A stretch of DNA of 64,000 nt from Chitinophaga caseinilytica (GTDB taxonomy: Bacteria > Bacteroidota > Bacteroidia > Chitinophagales > Chitinophagaceae), in assembly GCF_038396765.1 (NCBI RefSeq), contig NZ_CP150096.1:6245001-6309000 (forward strand), given 5' to 3'. The notes under the pieces are model-generated. The model was given only the letters and a program-made list of their open reading frames with translations, was not told where the DNA came from and made no database searches. A program made the position numbers and the translations under genes. Position 1 is the first letter of the stretch. Each line of letters starts with the position of its first letter. Below, one piece after another: positions 26,339 through 36,327 of the stretch.

Positions 26339-27324
26339 ACCATCCCATCACCGACCTGTTGGGCGTCCGGCATCCTGTGATCATGGCCCCCATGTTCCTC
26401 GTCAGCAACGAGGCCATGGTCAGCGCCGCGATACAGAGCGGCATCGCAGGCACATTCCCTTCCCTGAACTACCGGAAGGAAGGTGAGCTGCACGCCGTGC
26501 TGGAAAGGCTCAACGCCGTCCGTTCCGCCCATCCCGGCGGCAACTACGGCGTCAACCTCATCGTACAAAAAACGAACCCACTCTATAAAAAGCACCTGGA
26601 AGCCTGCGTGGCAGCCAAAGTTCCGTTTTACATCACCTCCCTCGGCAATCCCCGCGAAGTGATCGACGCCGCCCATTCCTATGGCGCGAAAGTCTTTTGC
26701 GACGTCACCAACCTCGAGCACGCCCATAAAGCGGCGCAGGTAGGCGCAGACGGGTTCATCGCCGTATGCTCGGGCGCAGGCGGCCACGCCGGTCCCTACC
26801 CCATGCACATCCTCGTTCCCGCATTGCGGAAAGCCTTCCCGGACATGCCCGTGGTAGCCGCCGGCGGCATCGCTTCCGGCCAGCAAATGGCCAGCGCCAT
26901 GATACTCGGGGCAGACGGCGTCTCCATCGGCACACGCTTCATCGCCAGCCCGGAAGCCAATGTGAGCGACGAATACAAGCAAGCCATCGTAGACCATGGC
27001 ATGGAAGACATCGTGTTGACCGAACGCCTTTCCGGCACGCCCTGCAATATCATCAATACCCCCGCCGCCCAGAAGCTCGGTTACAAGCAAAGCAGCTGGG
27101 AGAAATGGTTGTCGCGCAACCCGCGCACCAAGAAGTATTTCAAGATGATGGTGCAGCTCAAAGGCATGAAAATGCTGGAAAAAGCGACCAAACCCAATTA
27201 CTATAACCAACTGTGGAGCGCAGGTCAGAGCGTGGAAATGGTAGACGGCATCGAGCCCGTGGCAACCATCGTATCCAACCTGACGGAGGAGTACCGGCAA
27301 AGTTTTCAGCCCTTCTGCAAATGA
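26335..27324 (+). CDS. Nitronate monooxygenase / FMN-dependent oxidoreductase
   Basis: A 329-residue TIM-barrel flavoprotein of the 2-nitropropane dioxygenase family. Features are PVIMAPMFLVSNE at the N-terminus (FMN contact), SGAGGHAGPYP (about 144-154, the GGHxG loop), PVVAAGGIASGQQMASAMILGADGVSIGTRF (about 166-196), the phosphate-binding glycines. It oxidises nitronates or reduces other substrates using FMN; true substrate unknown. Coupling to ribE by ATGA overlap makes sense for a flavin user. A four-base ATGA overlap also joins it to the MFS gene. Confidence 0.9.
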   Translation: MNHPITDLLGVRHPVIMAPMFLVSNEAMVSAAIQSGIAGTFPSLNYRKEGELHAVLERLNAVRSAHPGGNYGVNLIVQKTNPLYKKHLEACVAAKVPFYITSLGNPREVIDAAHSYGAKVFCDVTNLEHAHKAAQVGADGFIAVCSGAGGHAGPYPMHILVPALRKAFPDMPVVAAGGIASGQQMASAMILGADGVSIGTRFIASPEANVSDEYKQAIVDHGMEDIVLTERLSGTPCNIINTPAAQKLGYKQSSWEKWLSRNPRTKKYFKMMVQLKGMKMLEKATKPNYYNQLWSAGQSVEMVDGIEPVATIVSNLTEEYRQSFQPFCK

Positions 27325-28472
27325 CTGTAATCGATAAACAAAAGGCCCGGCTGTCTGTCGCGGCCTTTTTCTTTCTCAATGGACTTTGTTTCGCCTCCTG
27401 GGCATCCCGCATTCCGGCCATTCAGGAGCATTTGAACCTGAGCGAAGCGGCGCTGGGAAGTTTGCTGCTTTGCATTCCCGTGGGCGCGCTCATTTCGCTG
27501 CCGATAGCTGGATGGCTCGTGACGAGGTCGGGCAGCCGCCCCGTGATGATCCTGGCGGCGGTTTTGTATGCCGTTTTCCTGTTCTGCATCGGCCAGGCGG
27601 GCAATCCCTGGATATTGGGGTTCGTCCTTTTCCTTTTCGGGTTTGCCGGCAACCTGGGCAATATTTCGGTGAATACGCAGGCCGTGAGCGTGGAAGCGTT
27701 GTACGGCAAATCGATCATGTCGTCGTTCCACGCCGTGTGGAGCCTCGCGGGGCTCGCGGGCGCGGGGATCGGCACGCTGATGGTAAACCTTAAAACGCCG
27801 CCATCCCAGCACTTCATGATGGTAGCGGGTTTCGCCATGCTGATGATCATCCTGTCTTTCCGCAATTCCCTTCCCCACACCAAAACCGCCGGCGAGCGCC
27901 AGCCGATTTTCGTGAAACCCGACAAAGCTCTCGTCAGCCTGGGCATCATCGCCTTCTGCTGCATGATCTGTGAAGGCACGATGTACGACTGGAGCGGGGT
28001 TTACTTCGCGAAAGTAGTGGAGGCCGATCCCGGGAAAGTGACCATCGGGTACACCGCTTTTACCGCTGCAACGACATCCGGCAGGTTCGTGGGCGACTGG
28101 CTGACCAAACGGTTCGGAATTTCGGGCATGCTGAAAGGCAGTGGCGTGCTGGCGGCATCGGGATTGTTGCTGGCCGTGGCTTTCCCGACGGTATGGATGT
28201 CTGCATTGGGATTTTTCCTGGTAGGACTGGGCGTTTCCACCGTTATTCCCCTCGTGTACAGCCAGGCGGGGCGCACCAAGACCATGAGCCAGAGCATGGC
28301 GCTCGCAGCTGTGAGCACGTTCGGGTTTTTCGGGTTCCTGCTGGGGCCGCCGCTCATCGGGTTCATCGCCCAGGCGTCGGGACTGCGGATATCGTTCATC
28401 TTCATCGCGCTCATGGCGTCCATGATTACCGTAATGGCGATGAGACGGCAGGCAGGCGGGGAAGGCAAGTAA
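27321..28472 (+). CDS. MFS transporter
   Basis: The start at 27321 overlaps the previous stop as ATGA and gives 383 residues with about 12 membrane helices. The N-terminal half has FFLNGLCFASWASRIPAIQ and a GWLVTRSGSRPV loop between helices 2 and 3, a variant of the MFS signature G-x-L-x-D-R-x-G; WAGVYF-like residues and GRFVGDWLTKRFG occur in the second half. This pattern resembles the small YbjJ-like inner-membrane group. Substrate unknown. It is the third gene of the ribE operon. Confidence 0.9.
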   Translation: MTVIDKQKARLSVAAFFFLNGLCFASWASRIPAIQEHLNLSEAALGSLLLCIPVGALISLPIAGWLVTRSGSRPVMILAAVLYAVFLFCIGQAGNPWILGFVLFLFGFAGNLGNISVNTQAVSVEALYGKSIMSSFHAVWSLAGLAGAGIGTLMVNLKTPPSQHFMMVAGFAMLMIILSFRNSLPHTKTAGERQPIFVKPDKALVSLGIIAFCCMICEGTMYDWSGVYFAKVVEADPGKVTIGYTAFTAATTSGRFVGDWLTKRFGISGMLKGSGVLAASGLLLAVAFPTVWMSALGFFLVGLGVSTVIPLVYSQAGRTKTMSQSMALAAVSTFGFFGFLLGPPLIGFIAQASGLRISFIFIALMASMITVMAMRRQAGGEGK

Positions 28473-28479
28473 AACTTAT

Positions 28480-28487
28480 TATCTTTG
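28480..28487 (+). promoter_or_regulatory. -7 box before truB, leaderless arrangement
   Basis: TATCTTTG ends exactly 4 bases before the truB ATG. No TTTG is seen at -33. It may give truB a start independent of the ribE operon. Confidence 0.45.
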
Positions 28488-28491
28488 CGCC

Positions 28492-29184
28492 ATGTCAGAA
28501 ACACCGAATTTTCAGGAAGGCGCAGTGCTGTTGATCAATAAACCCTTGACCTGGACGTCGTTCGACGTTGTCCGCAAGATCCGCAATACCACCAAAGCCA
28601 AGATAGGCCATGCCGGCACGCTGGACCCCTTAGCCACGGGGCTTCTCATCTGCTGCACGGGCAAAATGACGAAGAAAATCAACGAATACCAGGCTAAAGA
28701 AAAGGAATACACCGGCACCTTCACCCTCGGCGCCGTAACCCCTACGTTCGACCTGGAATCCGAACCGCAAGACCATCAACCCGTTCCGGAACTGGACCTC
28801 GCCGCATTGCAGGCCATCGCCGATACCTTCACCGGCCCCCTTCAGCAACTGCCGCCCATCCACTCCGCCATCAAACAGAACGGAAAACCCATTTACCACC
28901 TCGCCCGCAAAGGCGTGGAAGTGAAAGTTGAGCCCCGCGCCATCACGATCCATGCTTTCGAGATCACGAAAGTGGAACTGCCCGTCGTTCATTTCCGCGT
29001 GGAATGCAGCACCGGCACCTATATCCGCTCCCTCGCCAACGATTTCGGCGCAGCCGCGGGATGTGGCGGCTATCTCAGCAGCCTGTGCCGCACCCGCATC
29101 GGCGACTTCAAGCTGGAAGACGCGATGGATGTGGCCCAATTCATCGATGATTACAAGAAAAAACAGGAAACTCAGAACGGATAG
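28492..29184 (+). CDS. truB: tRNA pseudouridine(55) synthase TruB
   Basis: A 230-residue enzyme that converts U55 of the tRNA T-loop to pseudouridine. The catalytic Asp is D45 in GHAGTLDPLATGLL; the KxxR-like KGVEVKVEPR and STGTYIRSLANDFG segments are also family marks. It lacks a C-terminal PUA domain, as usual for short TruB proteins of this phylum. It starts 19 bases after the MFS gene and its last 13 bases overlap the 3' end of the facing BamA/TamA-like gene. Confidence 0.96.
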   Translation: MSETPNFQEGAVLLINKPLTWTSFDVVRKIRNTTKAKIGHAGTLDPLATGLLICCTGKMTKKINEYQAKEKEYTGTFTLGAVTPTFDLESEPQDHQPVPELDLAALQAIADTFTGPLQQLPPIHSAIKQNGKPIYHLARKGVEVKVEPRAITIHAFEITKVELPVVHFRVECSTGTYIRSLANDFGAAAGCGGYLSSLCRTRIGDFKLEDAMDVAQFIDDYKKKQETQNG

Positions 29185-31604
29185 CCGATCGCTACGTTCC
29201 AGATAACGTTGTCGCGGCGCCAGCGGCCGTCGCCCAGCGCCCATTCGCTGATGAACCATTTCTTGCCGCCTTCGGCAGGATATGGTTTCTTGAGCGGGAT
29301 GCCCCAATCGAGGCGGATGACGAAATAACTGAAATCCAGCCGCGCGCCGGCACCGGTACCGATCGCCAGGTCGTTGTACAGGTTCTTGATTTTGAACGCC
29401 GCACCGGGTCTGCTGGTATCTTCCTTCAACATCCAGATATTACCAAAATCGAGGAAGGTAGCGCCTTTCAGCATCATCGACCCACCAAACAGGCGGAGGA
29501 TGTTGAACCGGTATTCCACATTTCCTTCGAAACGCATATCGCCCGTTTGATCGGGGAAGATGGCGGATTGCGCCAGCGTATCGCTGCGGAACGAGCCCGG
29601 GCCCAGCGTGCGCAACCGCCAGGCACGAATGCTGTTGGGGCCGCCGGAAGTAAATTGCCTCACGTAAGGCAGCACATCGCTCTGCCCGTAAGGCAGGCCC
29701 AGACCGAGATAGGCGCGGGTGGCCACACTGCTGCGGTTGTAATTCCAGTAATGGCGATAATCGAGATCCAGCCGCACGAACCGCGAAATATTCACGTTGG
29801 CGGCCGATTCCAGGTCGTCGCGCTTATTGGTCAGCACGTTCAGCAAACTGTTCACCCCTTCCAGCCAGGCGCCCGATTCCTCGATGGCGGCGCGGAAATA
29901 GGTGTTCTGTCTTTTATGGAAAATATCGTCGTTACTGAAGATGAACGCCGCCGCTTCGCCACCGATGAACGCCGGCTCGAAACTGCGCTGCAAATAAGGG
30001 TTCTTGCTCACCACCGTATCCTTGAAACCCTGTACCAGCGTAACTCCCACGTAATTCAGGTTAAACGGTTTCACGCTCCAGCGCTTGTAGATAGATTCGT
30101 TCCACTCATATCCCAAAGCGCCGGTCACCGTCCGAATATTGAAACGGTCGATACGGCGGAGATTGTTGTACCCCGCGGAAATGCGCGTTTTAGCCGTAGA
30201 CCGGTAATTCTGCCGCACGCGGAAAGGCAGCATGAACCGCGGGAGCACGTAATCGGCGTTGATCCCGTATTCCTGCGACTGCAGCGAAAGCCCCGCGCGC
30301 GACTGGTTCCGCAGTTCCAGGCCGCCTTTCACGGTAATATGCAATTCGTTGGCCGCCCGGTTGAGGTTGAAATGGCGGTACCCTACGGAAACGGCACTAC
30401 CCACGGCATAGTCGTTGGAAGTGGTTACGTCGAAGTTAGTGCTCATTTCCTGCTTCTTGCGCGGCGATAGCTGGATGTAGGCGTCCAGTTTCTGGACGGT
30501 ATCTTTCACGTCTTTATACTGCAAACTCACGAACTGCCAGAGGTTGAGATCGTACAGCCGGCTGATGGTATTGCTGTAGTTGGACGTGGAATATCTTTCT
30601 CCCGGCCGCAGCTGGATGGCGCGGGTGAGCACGCGCGGGCGAACGATGTTCTGGTGGTATTTGATGGTAAGGTTGCGCGTGGTGGTGGTGTGGAAAGTAC
30701 TGTCTTCGGTGCTTTCCTGCAGCGTCATGTCGGGATAAACGAAAATTTTATTGAGGTAGAAAAGTTTCGTCTGGTCGCTGGCGGAGTCTTCCGGCGGGAG
30801 GATGGCCACTTCCACGTCGAGCGTCGGCTTCTGATCGGCGCGCAGTACCCCGGGCATCACCTCGAAAGGGTTGAGCGGGTCAACGAAGAGGGATTTATTG
30901 AGGGTGTCGACGGTGAAAACGACCAGGTCGCGGTTGAATTTGTAATACCCGGCGTCGCGGATGAGGCGGGTGAGGCGCTCGCGCTCGCTGCTGAGGTTGG
31001 ATGCTTTGTAGGGGACGTCGGTTTTGAGGAGCGACAGCTTCTCCCCTTCCTTCACGACCTGCGCGATGGCGGTGTCGGGGATATCGTAAATGATCTTGCG
31101 GACGATGAAATTCTTGCCGGTGTTGACCTGGTAGGTGACCGCCGCTTTCTGCCCGTGATCGCTCTGGCGGGATTGGACGGTGGCGTAGAAATAGCCCTGG
31201 TTGTTGAGATAGGCGACCATCCGGTCCATCGACTCCTTGGTTTTAACCGAGTCGTAGATGACAGGGGCTTCGAGGTTCCGTTCGCTCAGCATGAGGTTCC
31301 AGAGCCAGTTGCTTTTCTTTTCGTAATTCTTTTGATTGTAGAGCCAGACTTTGATGCGGGAACCGAGGAATTTTCGGTTGGGCTGCTGCAGCATGAGCGA
31401 GCGGCTGGACAGGTCATTTTTCAGGTCCGTTTTTTCGTTGGACGACAGTGCGCCGTTGATCTCGACTTTCGTTCCTACCAACAGGCTTTGATTTTCCTGG
31501 AGGTAGCGGGTGTTGGAGCAGGCAGCCAGGAACAGGCATACCGTCAGCCAGAGCGCACGCTGCAGGGGCTGTCCGAAAGGGGATGGGTATGTCGGTTTCT
31601 TCAC
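29172..31604 (-). CDS. BamA/TamA-like Omp85 outer-membrane protein with lipobox
   Basis: An 810-residue protein with a lipoprotein-type signal (LFLAACSNTRYL, Cys at residue 29). Residues about 45-430 contain POTRA-like segments (GYFYATVQ, GEKLSLLKTDVPYKAS, RPGERYSTSNYSNTISRLYDLN), and the C-terminal half is a 16-strand type barrel with QFTSGGPNSIRAWRLRTLGPG (the Omp85 RGF-like loop region) and a closing strand ending in GYPF with terminal Phe. It probably inserts or exports proteins at the outer membrane. The lipobox sets it apart from canonical BamA. Its 3' end overlaps truB. Confidence 0.88.
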   Translation of the reverse strand: MKKPTYPSPFGQPLQRALWLTVCLFLAACSNTRYLQENQSLLVGTKVEINGALSSNEKTDLKNDLSSRSLMLQQPNRKFLGSRIKVWLYNQKNYEKKSNWLWNLMLSERNLEAPVIYDSVKTKESMDRMVAYLNNQGYFYATVQSRQSDHGQKAAVTYQVNTGKNFIVRKIIYDIPDTAIAQVVKEGEKLSLLKTDVPYKASNLSSERERLTRLIRDAGYYKFNRDLVVFTVDTLNKSLFVDPLNPFEVMPGVLRADQKPTLDVEVAILPPEDSASDQTKLFYLNKIFVYPDMTLQESTEDSTFHTTTTRNLTIKYHQNIVRPRVLTRAIQLRPGERYSTSNYSNTISRLYDLNLWQFVSLQYKDVKDTVQKLDAYIQLSPRKKQEMSTNFDVTTSNDYAVGSAVSVGYRHFNLNRAANELHITVKGGLELRNQSRAGLSLQSQEYGINADYVLPRFMLPFRVRQNYRSTAKTRISAGYNNLRRIDRFNIRTVTGALGYEWNESIYKRWSVKPFNLNYVGVTLVQGFKDTVVSKNPYLQRSFEPAFIGGEAAAFIFSNDDIFHKRQNTYFRAAIEESGAWLEGVNSLLNVLTNKRDDLESAANVNISRFVRLDLDYRHYWNYNRSSVATRAYLGLGLPYGQSDVLPYVRQFTSGGPNSIRAWRLRTLGPGSFRSDTLAQSAIFPDQTGDMRFEGNVEYRFNILRLFGGSMMLKGATFLDFGNIWMLKEDTSRPGAAFKIKNLYNDLAIGTGAGARLDFSYFVIRLDWGIPLKKPYPAEGGKKWFISEWALGDGRWRRDNVIWNVAIGYPF

Positions 31605-31677
31605 TGTCAGACTGAATTAACGGGTAAGTACCGGGCCCGCCGTGGCGGGACATGTTGGCTGAATGCCGGAATTCACG

Positions 31678-31685
31678 TAGGTTTG
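31678..31685 (+). promoter_or_regulatory. -7 box before the TrmH-like gene
   Basis: TAGGTTTG ends 5 bases before the ATG at 31691, another near-leaderless arrangement. No clear -33 element. Confidence 0.45.
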
Positions 31686-31690
31686 ACCCT

Positions 31691-32428
31691 ATGTTATCAA
31701 AGGCGCAAATTAAATATATTACCGGATTACAGCACAAAAAATACCGTCAAAAATTTGGCCAGTTTGTGGCCGAGGGCGACAAGATCGTCCAGGAATTACT
31801 CGGATCGGGTGTTGGCGTCAAGGCAGTGTATGCCACGCAGGAGTGGCTGCTCGATAACCGGGAACTGGCGGAAAAGGCCACTGGTGTGGATGTGCTGGAA
31901 GTGAGCGCCGAGGTCCTGAAGCAGCTGTCGTCCCTTTCCGCCCCCAACCGCGCCGTGGCTTTGGCAGACATGCCGCCCGCGCGCGACTTCGTTCCCGAAG
32001 GTGTTTCCCTTGCGCTGGAAACCATCCAGGACCCCGGGAACCTGGGCACCATCATTCGTATAGCCGACTGGTTTGGCATCCGGCAGGTGGTATGCTCGCC
32101 CGATTGTGTAGACGCCTTCAACGCCAAAACCATCCAGGCCACCATGGGCAGCTTCCTGCGCGTGAGCGTCATCATCCGCGACATTCCGCAGTTCCTGGAA
32201 AAACACGCGTCCCTCCCCTCCTACGCCGCTACCCTTCATGGCAAGGATATCACCCTTACAAAAAAAATCGATTCGGGAATTATTCTCATCGGCAATGAAT
32301 CCCGTGGACTGAGCGACGAAACCCTCCGCCGCAGCAGCCATCACATCACCATCCCGCGCATCGGCCAGGCCGAATCCCTGAATGCCGCCGTGGCCGCAGG
32401 GATCATTTGCGGAAGGCTCCTTATTTGA
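31691..32428 (+). CDS. TrmH/SpoU-family RNA 2'-O-methyltransferase
   Basis: Starting at 31691 (MLSKAQIKYITGLQHKKYRQ) the protein has 245 residues. The N-terminal part is a substrate-binding domain as in RlmB/TsnR types; the C-terminal SPOUT knot domain shows the three motifs DPGNLGTIIR, IGNESRGLS and IPRIGQAESLNAAVAAGI. It transfers methyl from SAM to a ribose 2'-OH in rRNA or tRNA; the target base is unknown. It overlaps the facing LolC-like gene by 8 bases. Confidence 0.93.
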   Translation: MLSKAQIKYITGLQHKKYRQKFGQFVAEGDKIVQELLGSGVGVKAVYATQEWLLDNRELAEKATGVDVLEVSAEVLKQLSSLSAPNRAVALADMPPARDFVPEGVSLALETIQDPGNLGTIIRIADWFGIRQVVCSPDCVDAFNAKTIQATMGSFLRVSVIIRDIPQFLEKHASLPSYAATLHGKDITLTKKIDSGIILIGNESRGLSDETLRRSSHHITIPRIGQAESLNAAVAAGIICGRLLI

Positions 32429-33644
32429 ACTGAATGGCCCGCACCGGCAATATCCGCCGGATGAGCAAAGACGGGATAATGAGCACCAGCACGCATATCA
32501 CCAATGTTCCCACATTGATCAGCGCTACTTTCCACCACTGAATGGCGATGGGCGCCACAGACATGTAATACGCTTCTTCCGGCAGCCGGATGAAGCCCGT
32601 GTATTGCTGCAGGAACGCCAGGCCCAGGCCCAGCACGTTCCCGATCACGATCCCGGCGATCACGATGTAGCCGGCCTGGTACAGGAATATCCGCTGGATG
32701 GATCCGTTGCGCATGCCCAGGGCTTTGAGAATGCCGACCATGTTCGTTCTTTCCAGGATGAGGATCAGCATCGCCGTGATCATGTTGAACACCGCCACGA
32801 TGGTCATGATGATAAGAATGATCTGTTCGGATTTATTCTGCAACCCAAGCCAGTCGAAGATATTGGGATAAATCTCCTGCATGCTGCGCATCCCCAGCTC
32901 GGCCGTGGTCAGCTCGTCGCTGATGCGCTCGCCCGCCGTGGCCATGTCGCCGAACTGGTTCAGGTGCACTTCGTAGCCGCCGATTTCGTCAGGGCTCCAG
33001 TCGTTGAGGCGGCGGATGAGGTTGATATCGCCCACCACGTATGTTTTATCGTATTCTTCGATGCCGGTTTTATAAATGCCGCAAACACTGAGCTTCCGGG
33101 CGCGCGGCGAAAGGCCGTCGCCCCGCATGAAATACATCACCAGCGCGTCTCCCAGTTTCAGGTGGAGGGATTTGGCGGTGCTGGCCGAAATGATGACTTC
33201 GGATGCGTAACCGCTGTCCTGCGCCTTTGTGGTGCGGCCTTCGATGATGAAAGGAAGGGCTTGTCCGGCCGGGGAGCCTTTAAAGATCATCCCTTCGGTT
33301 TCGCGGCCTTTTTTAACGATGACGGATTTGGTGGCGAAGGGACTGATGAATTTGACCTGCGGAAGGGCGGCGATGCGCTTTTCGAGGTCGGAATCCTCGG
33401 GAAAGGGGGCCTGCTCGGTGAGCGGGCCGCCGGGGGCGCGGTAGTCGGTGATGTGGTAATGGCCCCAGAAGCTGAAGATCTTCTCGGAGATCACGTGCTG
33501 AAACCCGTTGATCATTGCCGTGGCGATGATCATCACCGCAACGCTGAAGCCCGTGGCCGCCATGGCGATGTTGATGATGAACCGCGAAAAGGACGAAGAC
33601 CGGTTGAAAGCGATCCTTCCGGCAATAAACATGGAGATGCGCAT
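32421..33644 (-). CDS. LolC/E-type ABC transporter permease
   Basis: A 407-residue protein with one N-terminal membrane helix (about 23-45), a large periplasmic domain (about 48-270) and three C-terminal helices with LILERTNMVGILKALGMRNGSIQRIFLYQAG, the FtsX/MacB-type coupling segment. The N-terminal FSRFIINIAMAATGFSVAVMI resembles LolC/LolE, which release lipoproteins from the inner membrane toward the outer membrane. No LolD-like ATPase is adjacent. TAAATTCG lies 4 bases before its ATG. Confidence 0.87.
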   Translation of the reverse strand: MRISMFIAGRIAFNRSSSFSRFIINIAMAATGFSVAVMIIATAMINGFQHVISEKIFSFWGHYHITDYRAPGGPLTEQAPFPEDSDLEKRIAALPQVKFISPFATKSVIVKKGRETEGMIFKGSPAGQALPFIIEGRTTKAQDSGYASEVIISASTAKSLHLKLGDALVMYFMRGDGLSPRARKLSVCGIYKTGIEEYDKTYVVGDINLIRRLNDWSPDEIGGYEVHLNQFGDMATAGERISDELTTAELGMRSMQEIYPNIFDWLGLQNKSEQIILIIMTIVAVFNMITAMLILILERTNMVGILKALGMRNGSIQRIFLYQAGYIVIAGIVIGNVLGLGLAFLQQYTGFIRLPEEAYYMSVAPIAIQWWKVALINVGTLVICVLVLIIPSLLIRRILPVRAIQFK

Positions 33645-33688
33645 GGCGCGAATTTATACATTTTAGAAATTCATTGTAAATTACAGCT

Positions 33689-34981
33689 ATGAGGATAGTT
33701 GCTTTCGTTTGCTGCTCCCTGGCGGCACTATTGTTTTTCCCCGGCGCCCACGGTCAGGCGGGCAACATCACGCCCGACCATATTTACCACCAGAACATCG
33801 CTACGGTTAAACTGACGCCCCCAGGCGAAATGCTCGGCCTGCCCATCATCGCGCTCAATTCCGGCGACCAGCTGGAGCTGCAGTTCGACGATCTGCAGAA
33901 CGTCATCAAATCCTACTACTACACCCTCCAGCTCTGCAATTCAGACTGGACGCCCGCCCAGGTCAACACCATCGATTACCTCCGCGGCTTCTCCGAAGTA
34001 CAGATCCGGGATTACCGGTTCTCCAGCGTTGCGCTGCAGAAATACGTGCATTACAAAGCCCGCATCCCCGGTAATAACTCCACGCCTACACGGGCCGGCA
34101 ATTACCTGCTGAAAGTGTACCTGGACGGAGATACCAACCGCCTGGCCTTCACCCGCCGGCTCATGGTCATCAACAACAAAGCCGGCGTGGCAGGATGGAT
34201 TTCCCAGCCCACCAATCCCAAATTTTTCCGCAACTCACAGAAAATCAACGTTTCCGTCAATACGAAGGGCCTCAACCTCCAGAATCCTTTCGATCAGCTG
34301 AAAATCGTCATCCAGCAGAATTTCCGGTGGGACAACGCCATTACCGGCATCAAACCGATGTTCATCAAGGGAGACGTGATCGAGTACAATGCGGAGCAGG
34401 ACTGTATTTTCCCCGCCATGAAAGAATGGAGATGGGTGGATTTAAGGAGCTTCCGCCTGCAAACCGAGCGCGTCCGCAACACGGAATACCTCCGCAACGG
34501 TACCGTCGTGAACGTGATGCCCGATGTACCGCGGGATAATACGGTATATCAGTACCTCCGCGACATCAACGGCATGTACGATCCTTCCACCATCGAGGAT
34601 TACAATATCCAGTTCGAGGGCGACTACGCCCGCGTCAACTTCAATTTCCCCATGAAAGAGCCTTTCGCCGGCTACGATATGTACATTTTCGGGGAACTGA
34701 CGCAATATGAACTGAACGACCGCAACAAAATGACCTGGAACGGCGAAAAAGGCGCTTACGAAGGCGCGCTTTTCCTCAAACAGGGCTACTATAACTACGT
34801 GTATGGCCTGGTAGACCGCACCCAGCGCGATGCCGCCATGAGCACCGACCTTACGGAAGGGAACTGGTGGGAGACAGAAAATGCCTACACGGTCCTCGTA
34901 TACTACCGCACGCTCGGCGGCCGCCACGATGAACTGGTAGGCATGCTCCGGATGAATTCCCTCACCAACAGGCAACGTTAG
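33689..34981 (+). CDS. Type IX secretion system plug protein (DUF5103)
   Basis: A 430-residue exported protein with a signal peptide (residues 1-23, ending AHGQ). It matches the DUF5103 family, known as the plug protein that blocks the SprA translocon of the type IX secretion system. Visible traits are the N-terminal LQFDDLQNVIKSYYYTLQLCNSDWTP, a middle QPTNPKFFRNSQKINVSVNTKG segment and a C-terminal domain with LFLKQGYYNYVYGLVD. It implies that the organism runs T9SS export and perhaps gliding. No other T9SS gene is in the window. Stop codon overlaps that of the facing ndh gene. Confidence 0.85.
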   Translation: MRIVAFVCCSLAALLFFPGAHGQAGNITPDHIYHQNIATVKLTPPGEMLGLPIIALNSGDQLELQFDDLQNVIKSYYYTLQLCNSDWTPAQVNTIDYLRGFSEVQIRDYRFSSVALQKYVHYKARIPGNNSTPTRAGNYLLKVYLDGDTNRLAFTRRLMVINNKAGVAGWISQPTNPKFFRNSQKINVSVNTKGLNLQNPFDQLKIVIQQNFRWDNAITGIKPMFIKGDVIEYNAEQDCIFPAMKEWRWVDLRSFRLQTERVRNTEYLRNGTVVNVMPDVPRDNTVYQYLRDINGMYDPSTIEDYNIQFEGDYARVNFNFPMKEPFAGYDMYIFGELTQYELNDRNKMTWNGEKGAYEGALFLKQGYYNYVYGLVDRTQRDAAMSTDLTEGNWWETENAYTVLVYYRTLGGRHDELVGMLRMNSLTNRQR

Positions 34982-36327
34982 GGCGTTTGCGTGATATGCG
35001 GCACCTGCGGGTCTGTCTGGTAAATCGACTGTCTTAATTTCACGATGTTAGCTGCGCCGCGCTTAATGATGATGCGCGTACCGCGGTCGTACGTGAAATA
35101 GCGGTATACCCAGTTGATCATCACCACCAGCTTGTTCCTGAAACCCAGCAGGTTGAGCAGATGCACGACCATCCACGCGATCCAGGCGATGTACCCGCTC
35201 AGCCGGATGCCGGCGAATTCCGTTACGGCGCGGTTGCGGCCGATGGTGGCCATGGAGCCGAGATCCTTGTACTTAAAGGGTTTCAGCGTATCGCCCTTCA
35301 ACATTTTCGAGATGTTTTTGCCCAATTGCTTGCCCTGCTGCATCGCTACCTGCGCTACCATGGGGTAACCTTTGGGGAAGCGCTCATCGTTCACCATCAT
35401 GGCGATGTCGCCGATGGCGTAAATATTTTTCGTGTCTTTGATGAGGTTCAGGTCGTTGACATGGACGCGGCCGTTCGGGAGCATCGCTGCTTCCGGCAAA
35501 CCGGGTACCGACATGCCTTTCACGCCCGCGGCCCAGATGAGCGATTGTGTTTCCAGCGCATCTCCGTTGCCCAGTGTGAGGTGCAGGCCGTCGTAATCCT
35601 TCACGGCCACGTTGGTGAGCACTTTCACGCCGATGTGTTCCAGGGCGGCCTGGGTTTTACGGCTGGTTTCTTCGGACATACCCGCCAGTACGCGGGGCCC
35701 CGCTTCGATGAGGTACACGTCCATGAGGTGGATGGGCAGTTCGGGATAATCTTTCGGAAGGATGTATTTCCGCAGTTCTGCAAATGCACCAGCCAGCTCC
35801 ACGCCCGTAGGCCCGGCGCCTACCATTACGAAGTTCAATTTGGGGCGGATGGCCGCGTCGTCGGAGATCAGCAACGATTCTTCGAATTGTTTGAGCACGT
35901 AATTCCGGATTTGCACGGCCTCGATGAGGGATTTCATCCCGATGGCGTGCTCTTCGATCATTTTATTGCCGAAAAAGTTGGTGTTGGAGCCGGTGGCGAG
36001 CACGAGATAGTCGTAACGGATATCGCCGATATTGGTTTCCAGGACGTTATTGGCCGCGTCCACTCCTTTCACTTCGGCCATGCGGAAATGGAAATTCTTT
36101 TGCTTTTTGAAGATGCCGCGGAGCGGGAAAGCGATGCTGTCCGGCTCCAGGCCTGCCGTTGCTACCTGGTACAGCAACGGTTGAAAAAGATGATAGTTGT
36201 TCCTGTCCAGCAGTACCACCTGAACGGCAGTTTTTTTCAGCGTTTTGGCCAGATTGATCCCGGCAAATCCGCCGCCAACGATCACCACCCTGGGAAGCTT
36301 TGAATCCGGTATGTTCGGTTGTATCAT
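34978..36327 (-). CDS. Type II NADH:quinone oxidoreductase (NDH-2)
   Basis: The start at 36327 (MIQPNIPDSKLPRVVIVGGG) gives 449 residues. An FAD-binding VIVGGGFAGINLAKTL opens the protein, a second Rossmann NAD site is at VGAGPTGVELAGAFAEL (about 185), and AIGDIAMM marks the FAD-contact end. A C-terminal hydrophobic stretch (IAWIAWMVVHLLNLLGFRNK) is the membrane anchor of the NDH-2 group. It passes electrons from NADH to menaquinone without pumping protons. The gene's stop codon overlaps that of the plug gene. Confidence 0.93.
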   Translation of the reverse strand: MIQPNIPDSKLPRVVIVGGGFAGINLAKTLKKTAVQVVLLDRNNYHLFQPLLYQVATAGLEPDSIAFPLRGIFKKQKNFHFRMAEVKGVDAANNVLETNIGDIRYDYLVLATGSNTNFFGNKMIEEHAIGMKSLIEAVQIRNYVLKQFEESLLISDDAAIRPKLNFVMVGAGPTGVELAGAFAELRKYILPKDYPELPIHLMDVYLIEAGPRVLAGMSEETSRKTQAALEHIGVKVLTNVAVKDYDGLHLTLGNGDALETQSLIWAAGVKGMSVPGLPEAAMLPNGRVHVNDLNLIKDTKNIYAIGDIAMMVNDERFPKGYPMVAQVAMQQGKQLGKNISKMLKGDTLKPFKYKDLGSMATIGRNRAVTEFAGIRLSGYIAWIAWMVVHLLNLLGFRNKLVVMINWVYRYFTYDRGTRIIIKRGAANIVKLRQSIYQTDPQVPHITQTP